Positions 43,371-52,575 of a stretch of 64,000 bases of DNA are shown here, piece after piece. The DNA lies in NCBI RefSeq assembly GCF_026239555.1, contig NZ_JAPIVP010000001.1, positions 310,001-374,000 on the forward strand, written 5' to 3'. This DNA comes from Pedobacter sp. PF22-3 (GTDB lineage: Bacteria > Bacteroidota > Bacteroidia > Sphingobacteriales > Sphingobacteriaceae). Under the pieces are notes generated by a model. The model was not told the origin of the DNA. It worked only from the letters and a program-made list of their open reading frames with translations, and searched no databases. Within the stretch, counting starts at the first letter, position 1, and each line of letters begins with the position of its first letter. A program made the position numbers and the translations under genes.

Positions 43371-45458
43371 ATGACTAAAAATATATTCATTGCTTCAGCC
43401 GAGCCTTATACCGGTAAATCAGTAATTGCTTTCGGAATGATTAATATGTTGCTGGCAAAAACTCAGAAAGTGGGATATTTTAAACCCATTATTGCACAAG
43501 ACGATCAGAATAAAAAGGACGAGCATGTAGAAGCCATGTTGGATTATTTTTCGCTACCTGTTAACTATGAGGATGCTTTTGCTTTTACCAGACAGGAAAT
43601 GCTTCATCAATCGGAAGACAGTGGAGGGATTATTAATACTATCATCAGTAAATATAAAAAACTCGAAGACAACTACGATTTTACTGTAATTGAGGGAAGC
43701 GATTTTTTAGGTGAAGGTACAGCATTTGAGTTCGAATCGAATGCTTTGATGGCCAAAAACTTAGGTGCCCCTGTTTTAATAGTCGTATCGGGAAAAAACA
43801 AAACGGCAAGTCAGCTTTTTAAATCAGCCATTAATATCTACCGTAATTTTTTGTTGCGCGATGTACAGGTATTAGGTGTGGTGGCGAATATGGTAAATCC
43901 AGAAGAGGCAGACCGTATTAAGCAAGCTTTAAGTAATCAATTACCAGCTGAATTATTGATCGCCGTAATTCCGACTGAAACAGGCCTACAAAGCCCAACC
44001 ATGAAAGAAATTACTTTGGCACTTGGTGGCGAGGTACTTTTTGGCACAGAACTGCTGGACAATCAGGTTGATAATTTTGTAACCGGTGCCATGATGTTAC
44101 CCAATTTTTTAAGGCACATTAAAGATAACCTGCTTATTGTTACCCCAGGCGATCGTGGTGATATTATTATTGGCGCACTTCAGGCCAATTTATCAGCCAA
44201 TTATCCAAAGATTGCAGGCATTGTTTTAACTGCAGGCAGTTTACCCGATGAGCCCATTATTAAATTGATTGAAGGTTTACAGACCATTATCCCTATTATA
44301 GCGGTACCAAAAGGAACTTTCGAAACCACTACTACTATTGGCGGGATCCACTCAAAAATCACCATTGAAAACAAGAAAAAAATTGCTTTGGCCATAGAGC
44401 TTTTCGAAAAATATGTAGATATAAAAGCGCTTGATGATAAAATCATCACCTTTAGCTATCAGGGCATTACACCACATATGTTTCAATATCAACTGGTTAA
44501 ATGGGCCAAACGCGATAAAAAACACATTGTTTTACCAGAAGGTAATGATGAGCGTATTTTAAAGGCGGTAGAAAAACTCATTACACAAGATATTGTAGAC
44601 ATTACGCTTTTAGGCGATCCTACTGAAATTACCAATAGTATTAAAAGGCTTGGATTAAATTTAGATATCAACAGTTTAAAAATCCATAATCCTGCCCATT
44701 CAGCCCATTATGGCGATTATGTGAATACCTTACACGAATTGCGTAAAAACAAAAATGTGAACATGGAAATGGCCAGAGATATGATGACCGATGTTTCTTA
44801 TTTTGGAACCATGATGGTTTACAAAGGTGATGCTGATGGGATGGTTTCGGGTGCCGTTCATACTACTCAGCATACCATCAGACCTGCTTTACAATTTGTT
44901 AAAACAAAGCCAGGCGTATCAGTAGTTTCTTCCATTTTCTTTATGTGCCTGCCAGAACGGGTGGCCATATTTGGCGATTGTGCGGTTAACCCCAATCCTA
45001 CTGCCCAGCAATTGGCAGAAATAGCCATTTCCTCGGCAGAAAGCAGTGCAAAATTCGGTATTGAGCCACGTATAGCCATGTTATCTTATTCTTCCGGTAC
45101 ATCAGGCGAAGGTGAAGATGTAGAACGTGTAAGAGAAGCCACGGCCATAGTTAAAGCAAGGCATCCGGAATTAAAAATTGAAGGACCAATACAATATGAT
45201 GCTGCTGTAGACCCGCTGGTGGGTAAACAAAAACTCCCGGGATCTGAAGTAGCGGGCAGGGCAAGTGTATTGATCTTCCCTGATTTAAATACCGGTAATA
45301 ATACTTATAAAGCAGTACAACGGGAAACCGGTGCATTGGCCATTGGACCAATGTTACAGGGATTAAACAAACCCATAAACGATTTGAGTCGCGGTTGTAC
45401 CGTAGATGATATTTTTAATACCGTTGTTATTACAGCAATCCAATGTCAAGACATTTAA
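43371..45458 (+). CDS. pta: Phosphate acetyltransferase
   Basis: 695 residues from the ATG at 43371 (MTKNIFIASAEPYTGKS). Long-form Pta: an N-terminal P-loop domain of the BioD type (AEPYTGKSV, about 1-210), a DRTGG middle domain (about 215-330), and the catalytic PTA/PTB domain (about 345-690) with VLPEGNDERILKA and MVSGAVHTTQHTIRPALQ. Interconverts acetyl-CoA and acetyl phosphate. Two bases separate it from ackA. Confidence 0.94.
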   Translation: MTKNIFIASAEPYTGKSVIAFGMINMLLAKTQKVGYFKPIIAQDDQNKKDEHVEAMLDYFSLPVNYEDAFAFTRQEMLHQSEDSGGIINTIISKYKKLEDNYDFTVIEGSDFLGEGTAFEFESNALMAKNLGAPVLIVVSGKNKTASQLFKSAINIYRNFLLRDVQVLGVVANMVNPEEADRIKQALSNQLPAELLIAVIPTETGLQSPTMKEITLALGGEVLFGTELLDNQVDNFVTGAMMLPNFLRHIKDNLLIVTPGDRGDIIIGALQANLSANYPKIAGIVLTAGSLPDEPIIKLIEGLQTIIPIIAVPKGTFETTTTIGGIHSKITIENKKKIALAIELFEKYVDIKALDDKIITFSYQGITPHMFQYQLVKWAKRDKKHIVLPEGNDERILKAVEKLITQDIVDITLLGDPTEITNSIKRLGLNLDINSLKIHNPAHSAHYGDYVNTLHELRKNKNVNMEMARDMMTDVSYFGTMMVYKGDADGMVSGAVHTTQHTIRPALQFVKTKPGVSVVSSIFFMCLPERVAIFGDCAVNPNPTAQQLAEIAISSAESSAKFGIEPRIAMLSYSSGTSGEGEDVERVREATAIVKARHPELKIEGPIQYDAAVDPLVGKQKLPGSEVAGRASVLIFPDLNTGNNTYKAVQRETGALAIGPMLQGLNKPINDLSRGCTVDDIFNTVVITAIQCQDI

Positions 45459-45460
45459 AT

Positions 45461-46657
45461 ATGAACATTTTAGTCATCAATTCCGGAAGTAGTTCCTTAA
45501 AATATCAGCTTTTTAAAATGCCAGAAAAAGCACCTGTATGCAGTGGGTTGGTAGAACGCATCGGCATTGAGGGGTCTTTTATAAAACATACGGTTTATCG
45601 CAATGACGAAAAGTTTAGTATTGAAGAATCTGGTTTTATAGCAAACCATGGCGAAGCATTAAAACAGGTTTTGGACTTATTAACCAACGGAGATCATGCA
45701 GTAATTGCAAGTCCAGATGATATTGCGGCTGTTGGTCACCGCGTAGTACATGGTGGTGAACATTTTTCAGGGCCGACAATTATTACAGACGATGTAAAAC
45801 ATCAGATCAAAAAGCTGTTTTCGCTTGCGCCGTTACATAATCCTGTCAATTATAATTGCATTGAAGTAGCCGAACAGACTTTTATTAATGCCAAACAAAT
45901 TGCAGTATTCGACACGGCTTTTCATCAAACTATACCTGAACAGGCTTATCGTTATGCCATTCCAGAATCGTATTATAAAGAAAATGGCATTAGGGTGTAT
46001 GGATTTCATGGTACCAGCCATAAATATGTAAGTGAACAAGCGGTGAATTGGTTAGACCAAAAAGACAGCAAAATCATCAGCATCCACTTAGGCAACGGTT
46101 GCAGCATAACGGCTATCAAAAATGGTCTATCAATAGATACCAGCATGGGCTTTGGACCTTTAAGCGGACTAATGATGGGCACACGTTCCGGAGATATCGA
46201 TCCATCGGTTATTTTTCATTTAATGGAACATTCCGGATATACTTTAGCACAATTGAGTACTTTGGTTAACAAACAATCTGGCCTTTTGGGTGTGGGCGGC
46301 TCGAGTGATATGCGCGATATTAGAAAAATGATAAACGAAGGCGATGCAGCGGCTACCCTGGCTATTAAATTATATGCTTACCGGATCAAGAAATTTATCG
46401 GTGCTTATGCAGCAGTTTTAAATGGCATTGATGCCATTATATTTACCGCAGGTGTGGGTGAAAATGACAGCAACATGCGCGAAGCAGTGTGCTCAGAACT
46501 TGAATATTTGGGTGTTGAATTGGATCCGGTACTGAACACAGCTTATAAGGGTGAATTAAAAGAAATTAACACAGCAGCTGCAAAAGTTAAAATATTGGTT
46601 ATTCCAACTAATGAAGAATACGAAATTGCACATCAGTGTTTTGGGCTTATAGGCTAA
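45461..46657 (+). CDS. ackA: Acetate kinase
   Basis: 398 residues from the ATG at 45461 (MNILVINSGSSSLKYQLF). ASKHA fold; marks include NSGSSSLKY, VGHRVVHGGE, VFDTAFHQT, YGFHGTSHKYV, HLGNGCSITAI, DTSMGFGPLSGLMMGTRSGDIDP (given in parts here) and FTAGVGEND. Converts acetyl phosphate and ADP to acetate and ATP. Forms an operon with pta, allowing overflow or low-oxygen ATP production. Confidence 0.95.
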   Translation: MNILVINSGSSSLKYQLFKMPEKAPVCSGLVERIGIEGSFIKHTVYRNDEKFSIEESGFIANHGEALKQVLDLLTNGDHAVIASPDDIAAVGHRVVHGGEHFSGPTIITDDVKHQIKKLFSLAPLHNPVNYNCIEVAEQTFINAKQIAVFDTAFHQTIPEQAYRYAIPESYYKENGIRVYGFHGTSHKYVSEQAVNWLDQKDSKIISIHLGNGCSITAIKNGLSIDTSMGFGPLSGLMMGTRSGDIDPSVIFHLMEHSGYTLAQLSTLVNKQSGLLGVGGSSDMRDIRKMINEGDAAATLAIKLYAYRIKKFIGAYAAVLNGIDAIIFTAGVGENDSNMREAVCSELEYLGVELDPVLNTAYKGELKEINTAAAKVKILVIPTNEEYEIAHQCFGLIG

Positions 46658-46662
46658 CCGCA

Positions 46663-46712
46663 AGACTTCCGAAGTTTGCGCTATGGCCCTCGCTTTGACA
46701 ACTCCGGAGTCT
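46663..46712. repeat. Imperfect inverted repeat after ackA
   Basis: AGACTTCCGAAGTTTG facing CAACTCCGGAGTCT with about 20 bases between. No U-tract; could be a dispersed palindrome that also serves convergent genes ackA and the VOC gene. Confidence 0.45.
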
Positions 46713-46720
46713 AGTTAAGC

Positions 46721-47104
46721 CTAGGTGGTTTCCAAAATAGACAAGATATTACCTGCCGGATCTCTAAACCAGGCCATATTCGGCCCACCGTTTCCACGCG
46801 AAATACCTTTTTGATCGGTTTTGATGGATTCCTGGTTGTAAATTTCAAACTTCACGCCTTTGGCTATCAATGCATCGGCAGCCTGATCTATATCTTCAAC
46901 CGGAAAGTTAAGCACAGTAAAAGTTGCGGGAACATGGTTAGGTTTTGGGTAAAGGAGTATATTTGATGATCCTGAAACCACCACTTCAATCACTCCCATT
47001 GGGTTATCTTTAACTTCGAGGCCCAATATCTCCTTGTAAAATTCTTTTGCTTTCTGTACATCATCTACAGAAAATGAACTGAATGCTTTTGAGTTTTGTA
47101 ACAT
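46721..47104 (-). CDS. VOC superfamily (glyoxalase-like) protein
   Basis: 127 residues, one complete set of beta-alpha-beta-beta-beta repeats: [26 protein letters not shown] at the start and [22 protein letters not shown] at the end. This is the usual vicinal-oxygen-chelate pattern, but the substrate cannot be inferred. Convergent with ackA. Confidence 0.85.
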   Translation of the reverse strand: MLQNSKAFSSFSVDDVQKAKEFYKEILGLEVKDNPMGVIEVVVSGSSNILLYPKPNHVPATFTVLNFPVEDIDQAADALIAKGVKFEIYNQESIKTDQKGISRGNGGPNMAWFRDPAGNILSILETT

Positions 47105-47211
47105 AACTTAGTGTTTTTAATTCTTTTTAGGAAGAACAGATAATTAATTTGGCTGATTGGCCTGGCAATAATTACTATTTTGGCGGCAAAATACCGGCCT
47201 CAAGATTAATG

Positions 47212-47691
47212 TTAACTAGATTTCCATGCACCTAACAAACGCCTGATGACAATAATTTCGGCAATATGATAAGCATTGTGATCTGCAATCTGTAAAGCCT
47301 CAGTCAAAATACGTTGTCCATCGCCATGTGGTATTGTATTGTATATATTTGATGATTCCAATAGTGCTATAAACGCTTGCAAATCGTCGTCGATTTGCTT
47401 TAATGTGTTATGCCAGGTTTCTTCGTCATTTGGAGCCACTTCTTTTGGCCAATATTCATCGGGCCATTTTGGCGATTGATGGTCTCCCTTTTTGCTAAAT
47501 TCCAGCATATCCCATTGGGCGATTTTAATATGCGCTACCAATTGCCAGATGCTATAGGGTAAGTTATAAGGCTTTTCGCCCAGGAGATTGAATGGTAAAT
47601 TGGCAACTGCATCTTTAAACCCTACATGTGCTCCGCCCCCGTTTAAAAGCTTTTTTAATTCAATAACCAATATTTCGGTTTGACTTTCCAT
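47212..47691 (-). CDS. DinB-family protein
   Basis: 159 residues from the ATG at 47691 (MESQTEILVIELKKLL). DinB/YfiT-like four-helix bundle: the first His lies in IWQLVAHIKIAQWDM and the two other metal-ligand His in ALQIADHNAYHIAEI. Likely a metal-dependent hydrolase or thiol-transferase-like enzyme of unknown substrate. Confidence 0.82.
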   Translation of the reverse strand: MESQTEILVIELKKLLNGGGAHVGFKDAVANLPFNLLGEKPYNLPYSIWQLVAHIKIAQWDMLEFSKKGDHQSPKWPDEYWPKEVAPNDEETWHNTLKQIDDDLQAFIALLESSNIYNTIPHGDGQRILTEALQIADHNAYHIAEIIVIRRLLGAWKSS

Positions 47692-47789
47692 AATGCATGT
47701 ATATTTATAAAACAACAATCCTGATTCTCATAGGTTTGTATAAAAATCAATTTTGGTAGGCAGCATTTATTTTTAATGTACAATTCTTT

Positions 47790-47797
47790 TAAATTTG
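47790..47797 (+). promoter_or_regulatory. -7 box three bases before the ATG (candidate leaderless start)
   Basis: TAAATTTG followed by GGC and the ATG at 47801. Confidence 0.35.
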
Positions 47798-47800
47798 GGC

Positions 47801-48874
47801 ATGAACCTATCTTTCCCTATCCTCAAAGAATATACTTACCTCAACACGGCTAATTCGGGCATTTTATCGACTAATCTAGCTGAATGGCGGACCCAACATG
47901 ATGAAGCATTTATGGCTGGTGGAAGCCTTTTCAAAATGGAAAGTATGCCCCTTATTACTGAACTTAGAAATAACATCGCAAAACATTTTGGATCAAAGCC
48001 TGAAAACACTTATCTCGTTCAGAATTTTTCGATAGGCTTCAATATTTTATTGAATGGATTAGATAGAAATCATCGTTTTTTACTGTTAGAAGAAGAATAT
48101 CCCTCGGTGAGTTACCCCATAATGAGTATGGGTTTTGATTATGATAGCGTGCCGATTGATAAAAAGCTAGAAGAAAACATCATTAACGCCATTGAAGAAT
48201 TTAAACCTACCATACTTGCATTTAGCATGGTACAGTACATTAGTGGTTTCAGAATGGATGATGATTTTATCCAGAAGCTAAAAACAACCTATCCTAACCT
48301 GTTATTGGTTGGTGATGGCACCCAGTTTTTGGGCACCGCTACCTTTAATTTTGAAAAATCGGGCTTAGATGCATTAATTGGCAGTGGATATAAATGGCTT
48401 TTAGCCGGATATGGAAATGGTTATGTAATGCTATCCGATCAGATGAAAGATGCGATTTATGCAAAAAACAAATTGGCCAATTTACCTACGGCGCCATTCT
48501 TAAAAGAGAAGGATCATTTATCAATGTGTTTCGAACCTGGACACCTGGATACTTTAAACTTTGGCACCTTAAACGAAAGTTTAAAGTATCTGAGTGCAAT
48601 GGGTTTTGATGAAATTGAAAAAACTACGCAAACGCTCAGTAATCAGGCCAGGTTAGCATTAAATGCGAGAGGATTAGTCCCAGATTGGATGCTTGACAGA
48701 AAATATCAATCTACAATTATGAGTATGCCATTGGATCAAAAAACAGTAGATAAACTGGCTGCTGCTAAAATTCTCGCCTCACCCAGGGGTGCCGGCACCA
48801 GGATTTCATTTCATTTTTATAATACGGAAGAAGATTTAATTCAGCTGCTCGAAGTGTTAGACGGGAAGAATTAA
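47801..48874 (+). CDS. Class V PLP-dependent aminotransferase-fold enzyme
   Basis: 357 residues from the ATG at 47801. Fold type I, class V. The PLP lysine is in GSGYKWLLAGYGNGY and the Asp that pairs with the pyridine nitrogen in LLVGDGTQFLGT. The family includes cysteine desulfurases, isopenicillin-N-epimerase-like proteins and EgtE, the C-S lyase of ergothioneine synthesis. The gene converges on egtD with a 4-base overlap of coding ends, so EgtE-like activity is a candidate, but no diagnostic residue proves it and it is not in the egt operon. Confidence 0.75.
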   Translation: MNLSFPILKEYTYLNTANSGILSTNLAEWRTQHDEAFMAGGSLFKMESMPLITELRNNIAKHFGSKPENTYLVQNFSIGFNILLNGLDRNHRFLLLEEEYPSVSYPIMSMGFDYDSVPIDKKLEENIINAIEEFKPTILAFSMVQYISGFRMDDDFIQKLKTTYPNLLLVGDGTQFLGTATFNFEKSGLDALIGSGYKWLLAGYGNGYVMLSDQMKDAIYAKNKLANLPTAPFLKEKDHLSMCFEPGHLDTLNFGTLNESLKYLSAMGFDEIEKTTQTLSNQARLALNARGLVPDWMLDRKYQSTIMSMPLDQKTVDKLAAAKILASPRGAGTRISFHFYNTEEDLIQLLEVLDGKN

Positions 48875-49845
48875 TCTACCCGCCAAATGGCATCCACAAA
48901 ATATCGGTTTTTGTCAAAAAAGCGCTGAACTGGTGTAAAACCTGCTTTTGCTGCCAATTGATCAATATCTCCCAAAGAATATTTTTGGGAGATTTCCATA
49001 AAAATATACTCATTCTCTGCAAAATGAATAACTTGGTGCCTAATATTTACAATCTGTTTTTTTAAACTGATGAGATAACTTTTACACGCACCTGTTGCCG
49101 GATCATAACTGGCATAATGTTCAAATTGATCAACATTAAAATCACCATTAAGCTCATTATTAATACGTTGAAGCAAATTGAGATTAAAAGACCTGGTAAT
49201 TCCACCCTTATCGTTGTAGGCGGCCAGAATCTGTTGCGGGTTTTTCTTAAGGTCGAAACCGATAATGAGCAGATCGTTTGGAGAGAGTAATTTCTTCAGC
49301 GAAAAACAGAAACTTTCTGCATCAGCAACTGTCATGTTACCAATGTTTGCACCCATAAATAGCACTACTTTTCTACGGTCAGACAATTCAGTGGCCTTTT
49401 TCAGCATGTCGAAATAATCACCATTTAGGCCTGTAATATCCAATGCAGGAAGTTTTTTAGGCAGATTTTCTTCCAGATCGGCAATAACATGTTCAGAAAT
49501 ATCAATTGGAAAATAGCTAAACTCCATTTCAGCATCCAACAAAGATTTTAATAAATGGATAGACTTGGTGGCATCACCCGCACCCAATTCGATCAGATCA
49601 AAGGCTGTTCCATCTGCAGATATGGCTTCTGAAAGCTGTGCAGACTGATTTTGGAGAATTTCCATTTCGGCATTGGTTAAATAATATTCTTCCATGTCCA
49701 TAATCTGCTGAAATATACGGTCTCCGGTAGCATCATAAAAGTACTTGGAAAGCATAAATTTCGGCTCAGATTTTAGCCCTATTAGAGTTTCCTGAAGAAA
49801 CTGCATTTTGTTGTCGGTTGGTATTTCAATGGTAGTGATGCTCAT
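48871..49845 (-). CDS. egtD: L-histidine N(alpha)-methyltransferase EgtD
   Basis: 324 residues. Trimethylates histidine to hercynine with SAM, the first step of ergothioneine synthesis. EgtD family marks: LSKYFYDATGDRIFQQIMDMEEYYLTNAE, LIELGAGDATKS (SAM loop), YFPIDISEHVIADLE, LFMGANIGNM, FDLKKNPQQILAAYND and FEHYASYD. Last gene of the operon, starting 7 bases after egtB. Full length. Confidence 0.93.
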   Translation of the reverse strand: MSITTIEIPTDNKMQFLQETLIGLKSEPKFMLSKYFYDATGDRIFQQIMDMEEYYLTNAEMEILQNQSAQLSEAISADGTAFDLIELGAGDATKSIHLLKSLLDAEMEFSYFPIDISEHVIADLEENLPKKLPALDITGLNGDYFDMLKKATELSDRRKVVLFMGANIGNMTVADAESFCFSLKKLLSPNDLLIIGFDLKKNPQQILAAYNDKGGITRSFNLNLLQRINNELNGDFNVDQFEHYASYDPATGACKSYLISLKKQIVNIRHQVIHFAENEYIFMEISQKYSLGDIDQLAAKAGFTPVQRFFDKNRYFVDAIWRVD

Positions 49846-49852
49846 AATAATT

Positions 49853-51004
49853 TTATTTTACCAGGCGTATGCCTGTATATTGCCATCTTAAATGCGGATG
49901 AAAGAAATTTCGATAAGTAATTCGTGAATGATTTTGCGGTGTAGCGATGGAAGCCCCTCTAAGTACTTTTTGATTGACCATAAACTTGCCATTGTACTCG
50001 CCGATGGCTCCTGCTGCTTTACTAAAACCAGGATAAGGCAGATAAGCACTTTCTGTCCACTCCCACCTTTCGCCCCAACTAAAGTTTTTTGCAGCCACTT
50101 CCCACTCAAATTCGGTAGGCAAACGCATGCCTTTCCAACTTGCATAGGCATAAGCTTCATAATAACTCACATGGCTTACCGGTGCATTTGGATCTATTGG
50201 TAAAAGTCCCCCAAAAGTGTAGTTAAACCATTCTCCATCAACTAAATGCCAGTACATGGGTGATGTAATGTGGTTGCTTTTTACCCAATCCCAGCCTTCA
50301 GCGTGCCAATAGTTAAAATTTTCATATCCACCTGCATGGATAAATTCCAAAAATTCGGCATTACTTACCAATGTTTTACTAATGGAGAAATCGTGCAGAT
50401 AAACCTGATGCCTGTTCAGTTCATTGTCGAAGCTAAAACCCGTTCCTTCGTAACCAATTTCGTAAACACCTTCGGAAATATTAATAAAGCCGGGTTCTGG
50501 GTTGTTTATGGCTAAAACTTCTTTTCTATCTTTCGAATAGACGGGAAAAAGCGGATTGTTACCCAAAATGTATTTAATATCAGTAAGTAACAGTTCCTGG
50601 TGTTGCTGCTCGTGATTAAAGCCTAAAACCAATAATTCCTTAACTTCATCCTTTAAAGGTGTGTTTAAAAAATTTGTCATGGCTTCATCTATATAAGCCC
50701 GGTATTGGTAAATCTCATTCACGCTTGGTCGGCTTAAATTGCCCCGATCAGTACGGATTACCCGATTGCCAACGGTTTCGTAATAACTATTGAATACGAA
50801 ATTATAATCATGGTTATATACCTGATAGTTAACGGAAAATGGCTTAAGTATAAAGGTTTCGAAGAACCAGGTGGTATGGCCTAAATGCCATTTGGGCGGA
50901 CTTACATCTACAACAGGCTGTACCACATAATCTTCAGTTTGTAAAGGTTCACAAACCTGTTCGGAATATTTCCTAATCTGCAAGTATTCTTCTACGAGTG
51001 TCAT
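49853..51004 (-). CDS. egtB: EgtB-like iron-dependent sulfoxide synthase
   Basis: 383 residues: DinB-like N-terminal domain (about 5-150) and C-terminal formylglycine-generating-enzyme-like fold (about 170-383). Iron His candidates are WHLGHTTWFFE and NHEQQHQELLLTDIKY. EgtB uses O2 to join hercynine to a thiol (gamma-Glu-Cys or Cys). No EgtA or EgtC is nearby, so use of free cysteine is the simpler model. Its ATG overlaps the stop of the permease gene by one base (TAATG), implying translational coupling. An OvoA-type enzyme would carry a methyltransferase domain, absent here. Confidence 0.9.
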   Translation of the reverse strand: MTLVEEYLQIRKYSEQVCEPLQTEDYVVQPVVDVSPPKWHLGHTTWFFETFILKPFSVNYQVYNHDYNFVFNSYYETVGNRVIRTDRGNLSRPSVNEIYQYRAYIDEAMTNFLNTPLKDEVKELLVLGFNHEQQHQELLLTDIKYILGNNPLFPVYSKDRKEVLAINNPEPGFINISEGVYEIGYEGTGFSFDNELNRHQVYLHDFSISKTLVSNAEFLEFIHAGGYENFNYWHAEGWDWVKSNHITSPMYWHLVDGEWFNYTFGGLLPIDPNAPVSHVSYYEAYAYASWKGMRLPTEFEWEVAAKNFSWGERWEWTESAYLPYPGFSKAAGAIGEYNGKFMVNQKVLRGASIATPQNHSRITYRNFFHPHLRWQYTGIRLVK

Positions 51005-52575
51005 TAATTTTTGTCCAGATATTTTTTAAGGTCTGTGATGCTATTAACATTCAGTTCTTTTGATTGTTTTTGTCGCATCATTAAAGCATATGAATTGTTA
51101 AAACCAATAGGTTTTAGCCATTTGATTTTGAATTTTCTTTGAAATTCGGCACTTACATAGTCGTAAGTTTTTTCTTTATCGTGTGCCATTTCCTTTGCGA
51201 TTGTTGGATTTGGCTGCAACAACACCAAGAGGCCTGTTCCGGTATATTCGGGATAAAAGTCGATCTGATCGTTCATTAGCGCATCAAAACAAATTTTGGT
51301 TCCGCCCAACCCGGTTTTGGTCGATACAGCATAATCTGTATTGCCTTTAATCAGCATGCTGTATATTTCAGCAAGAATATATTGTTCACCAAAAATCTTT
51401 GAACCAATCCGAACGGTACCTTTTTGTCCGTTTTTAGCTGCTTTATACAAGCCCGTGCTGATCAGAAAATCCTTAGCTACCCGTTCCGGTTGCTGATGGA
51501 GGTAGTCTGTCCTGTAGTTCAGATCCGTCATGATCGAATCTGTAATTTTACCGGAGAGCAGGTTCAAAGTTTTTTCCAATTCGGGAAATTGCTTTAAAGC
51601 TTCATCCCGAACTATCGGTGCAGCGTAATAAGGTGGAAAAATATTCTTGTCATCCTTTAAAATTTTAAGGTCGAAAGCTTTTAAACGTCCGTCTGTAGAG
51701 TAACCGCTGATGACATCCAGTTCTTTTGCATAAGCAGCTTTATACATCACCGCATCGCTGATCACAATGGTATGGATCTTTAAGCCATAAGTGGATTTCA
51801 ATCCCAGGTCTCCATCCTGCCTGCCCATAAATTCAGGTGTAAATCCAGCTGTTAAGGTAGAGCCATAAGCTGAAGGTAAGGCATAAAACCCACCTAAAAC
51901 CAAAATCACGACAGGAAAAATGTATAAGGCTTTCCTCAACTTTTTGACATCCATTTTTTGAACAAGCGAAAGTAAAGCATCAAGTAGAATCGCCAGTAAG
52001 GCTGCTGGAATGGCACCAGCCAAAATCATGTTCGTATTATTAAGCGAAATACCGCCAAAAATAAATTCACCCAAGCCACCTGCAGCAATAAATGAGGCCA
52101 GCGTAGCCACTCCAACATTAATTACAGTAGCGGTACGGATGCCAGCCAAAATAACGGGCATGGCAAGAGGCAATTCTACTTTTAGTAAAATCTGGCCTTT
52201 ACTCATTCCCATCGCCCTTGCCGCTTCTTTAACATGCTGATCAATGCCAATAATGCCCGTATAAGTATTTCGAATAATCGGCAGCAAGGCATAAATGAGC
52301 AGTGCTACAATTGCAGGTTTTGCACCAATCCCTAAAACCGGAATCATAAATCCCAATAAGGCAATGCTTGGTATGGTTTGCAACACCCCTGCAATGCCCA
52401 AAACTGTTCCTGAAAGTTTTCTCTTTCTCGCAATCAATATACCTAAGGGTAAACCGATGGCGATAGCGAGGATTAAAGAAATAAAGGTTAAACCTACATG
52501 CTGTAAAGTCTGACTGAGCAGTTTATCAGACTGCCCTGACATAAATTGCCATAAGGTTTGCTGTTGCTCATTCAT
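51004..52575 (-). CDS. ABC permease fused to substrate-binding domain (EgtU/OpuC-like)
   Basis: 523 residues. N-terminal half (about 1-225) is a binding-protein-dependent permease with six helices and the EAA loop EAARAMGMSKGQILLKVELP; the C-terminal half (about 240-523) is an OpuAC-type substrate-binding domain, tethered to the membrane. This architecture is known for glycine betaine/choline (OpuB/OpuC-type) systems and for the ergothioneine importer EgtU. Its place between the ATPase and egtB makes ergothioneine the favoured substrate; betaine or choline remain possible. Overlaps the ATPase gene by 8 bases and egtB by 1. Confidence 0.85.
   Translation of the reverse strand: MNEQQQTLWQFMSGQSDKLLSQTLQHVGLTFISLILAIAIGLPLGILIARKRKLSGTVLGIAGVLQTIPSIALLGFMIPVLGIGAKPAIVALLIYALLPIIRNTYTGIIGIDQHVKEAARAMGMSKGQILLKVELPLAMPVILAGIRTATVINVGVATLASFIAAGGLGEFIFGGISLNNTNMILAGAIPAALLAILLDALLSLVQKMDVKKLRKALYIFPVVILVLGGFYALPSAYGSTLTAGFTPEFMGRQDGDLGLKSTYGLKIHTIVISDAVMYKAAYAKELDVISGYSTDGRLKAFDLKILKDDKNIFPPYYAAPIVRDEALKQFPELEKTLNLLSGKITDSIMTDLNYRTDYLHQQPERVAKDFLISTGLYKAAKNGQKGTVRIGSKIFGEQYILAEIYSMLIKGNTDYAVSTKTGLGGTKICFDALMNDQIDFYPEYTGTGLLVLLQPNPTIAKEMAHDKEKTYDYVSAEFQRKFKIKWLKPIGFNNSYALMMRQKQSKELNVNSITDLKKYLDKN

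Noticed and set aside
49853..51004. Ovothiol (OvoA) instead of ergothioneine assignment for the EgtB-like protein
   Set aside because: OvoA carries an extra C-terminal methyltransferase domain; here the protein ends after the FGE-like fold and a separate EgtD is adjacent.
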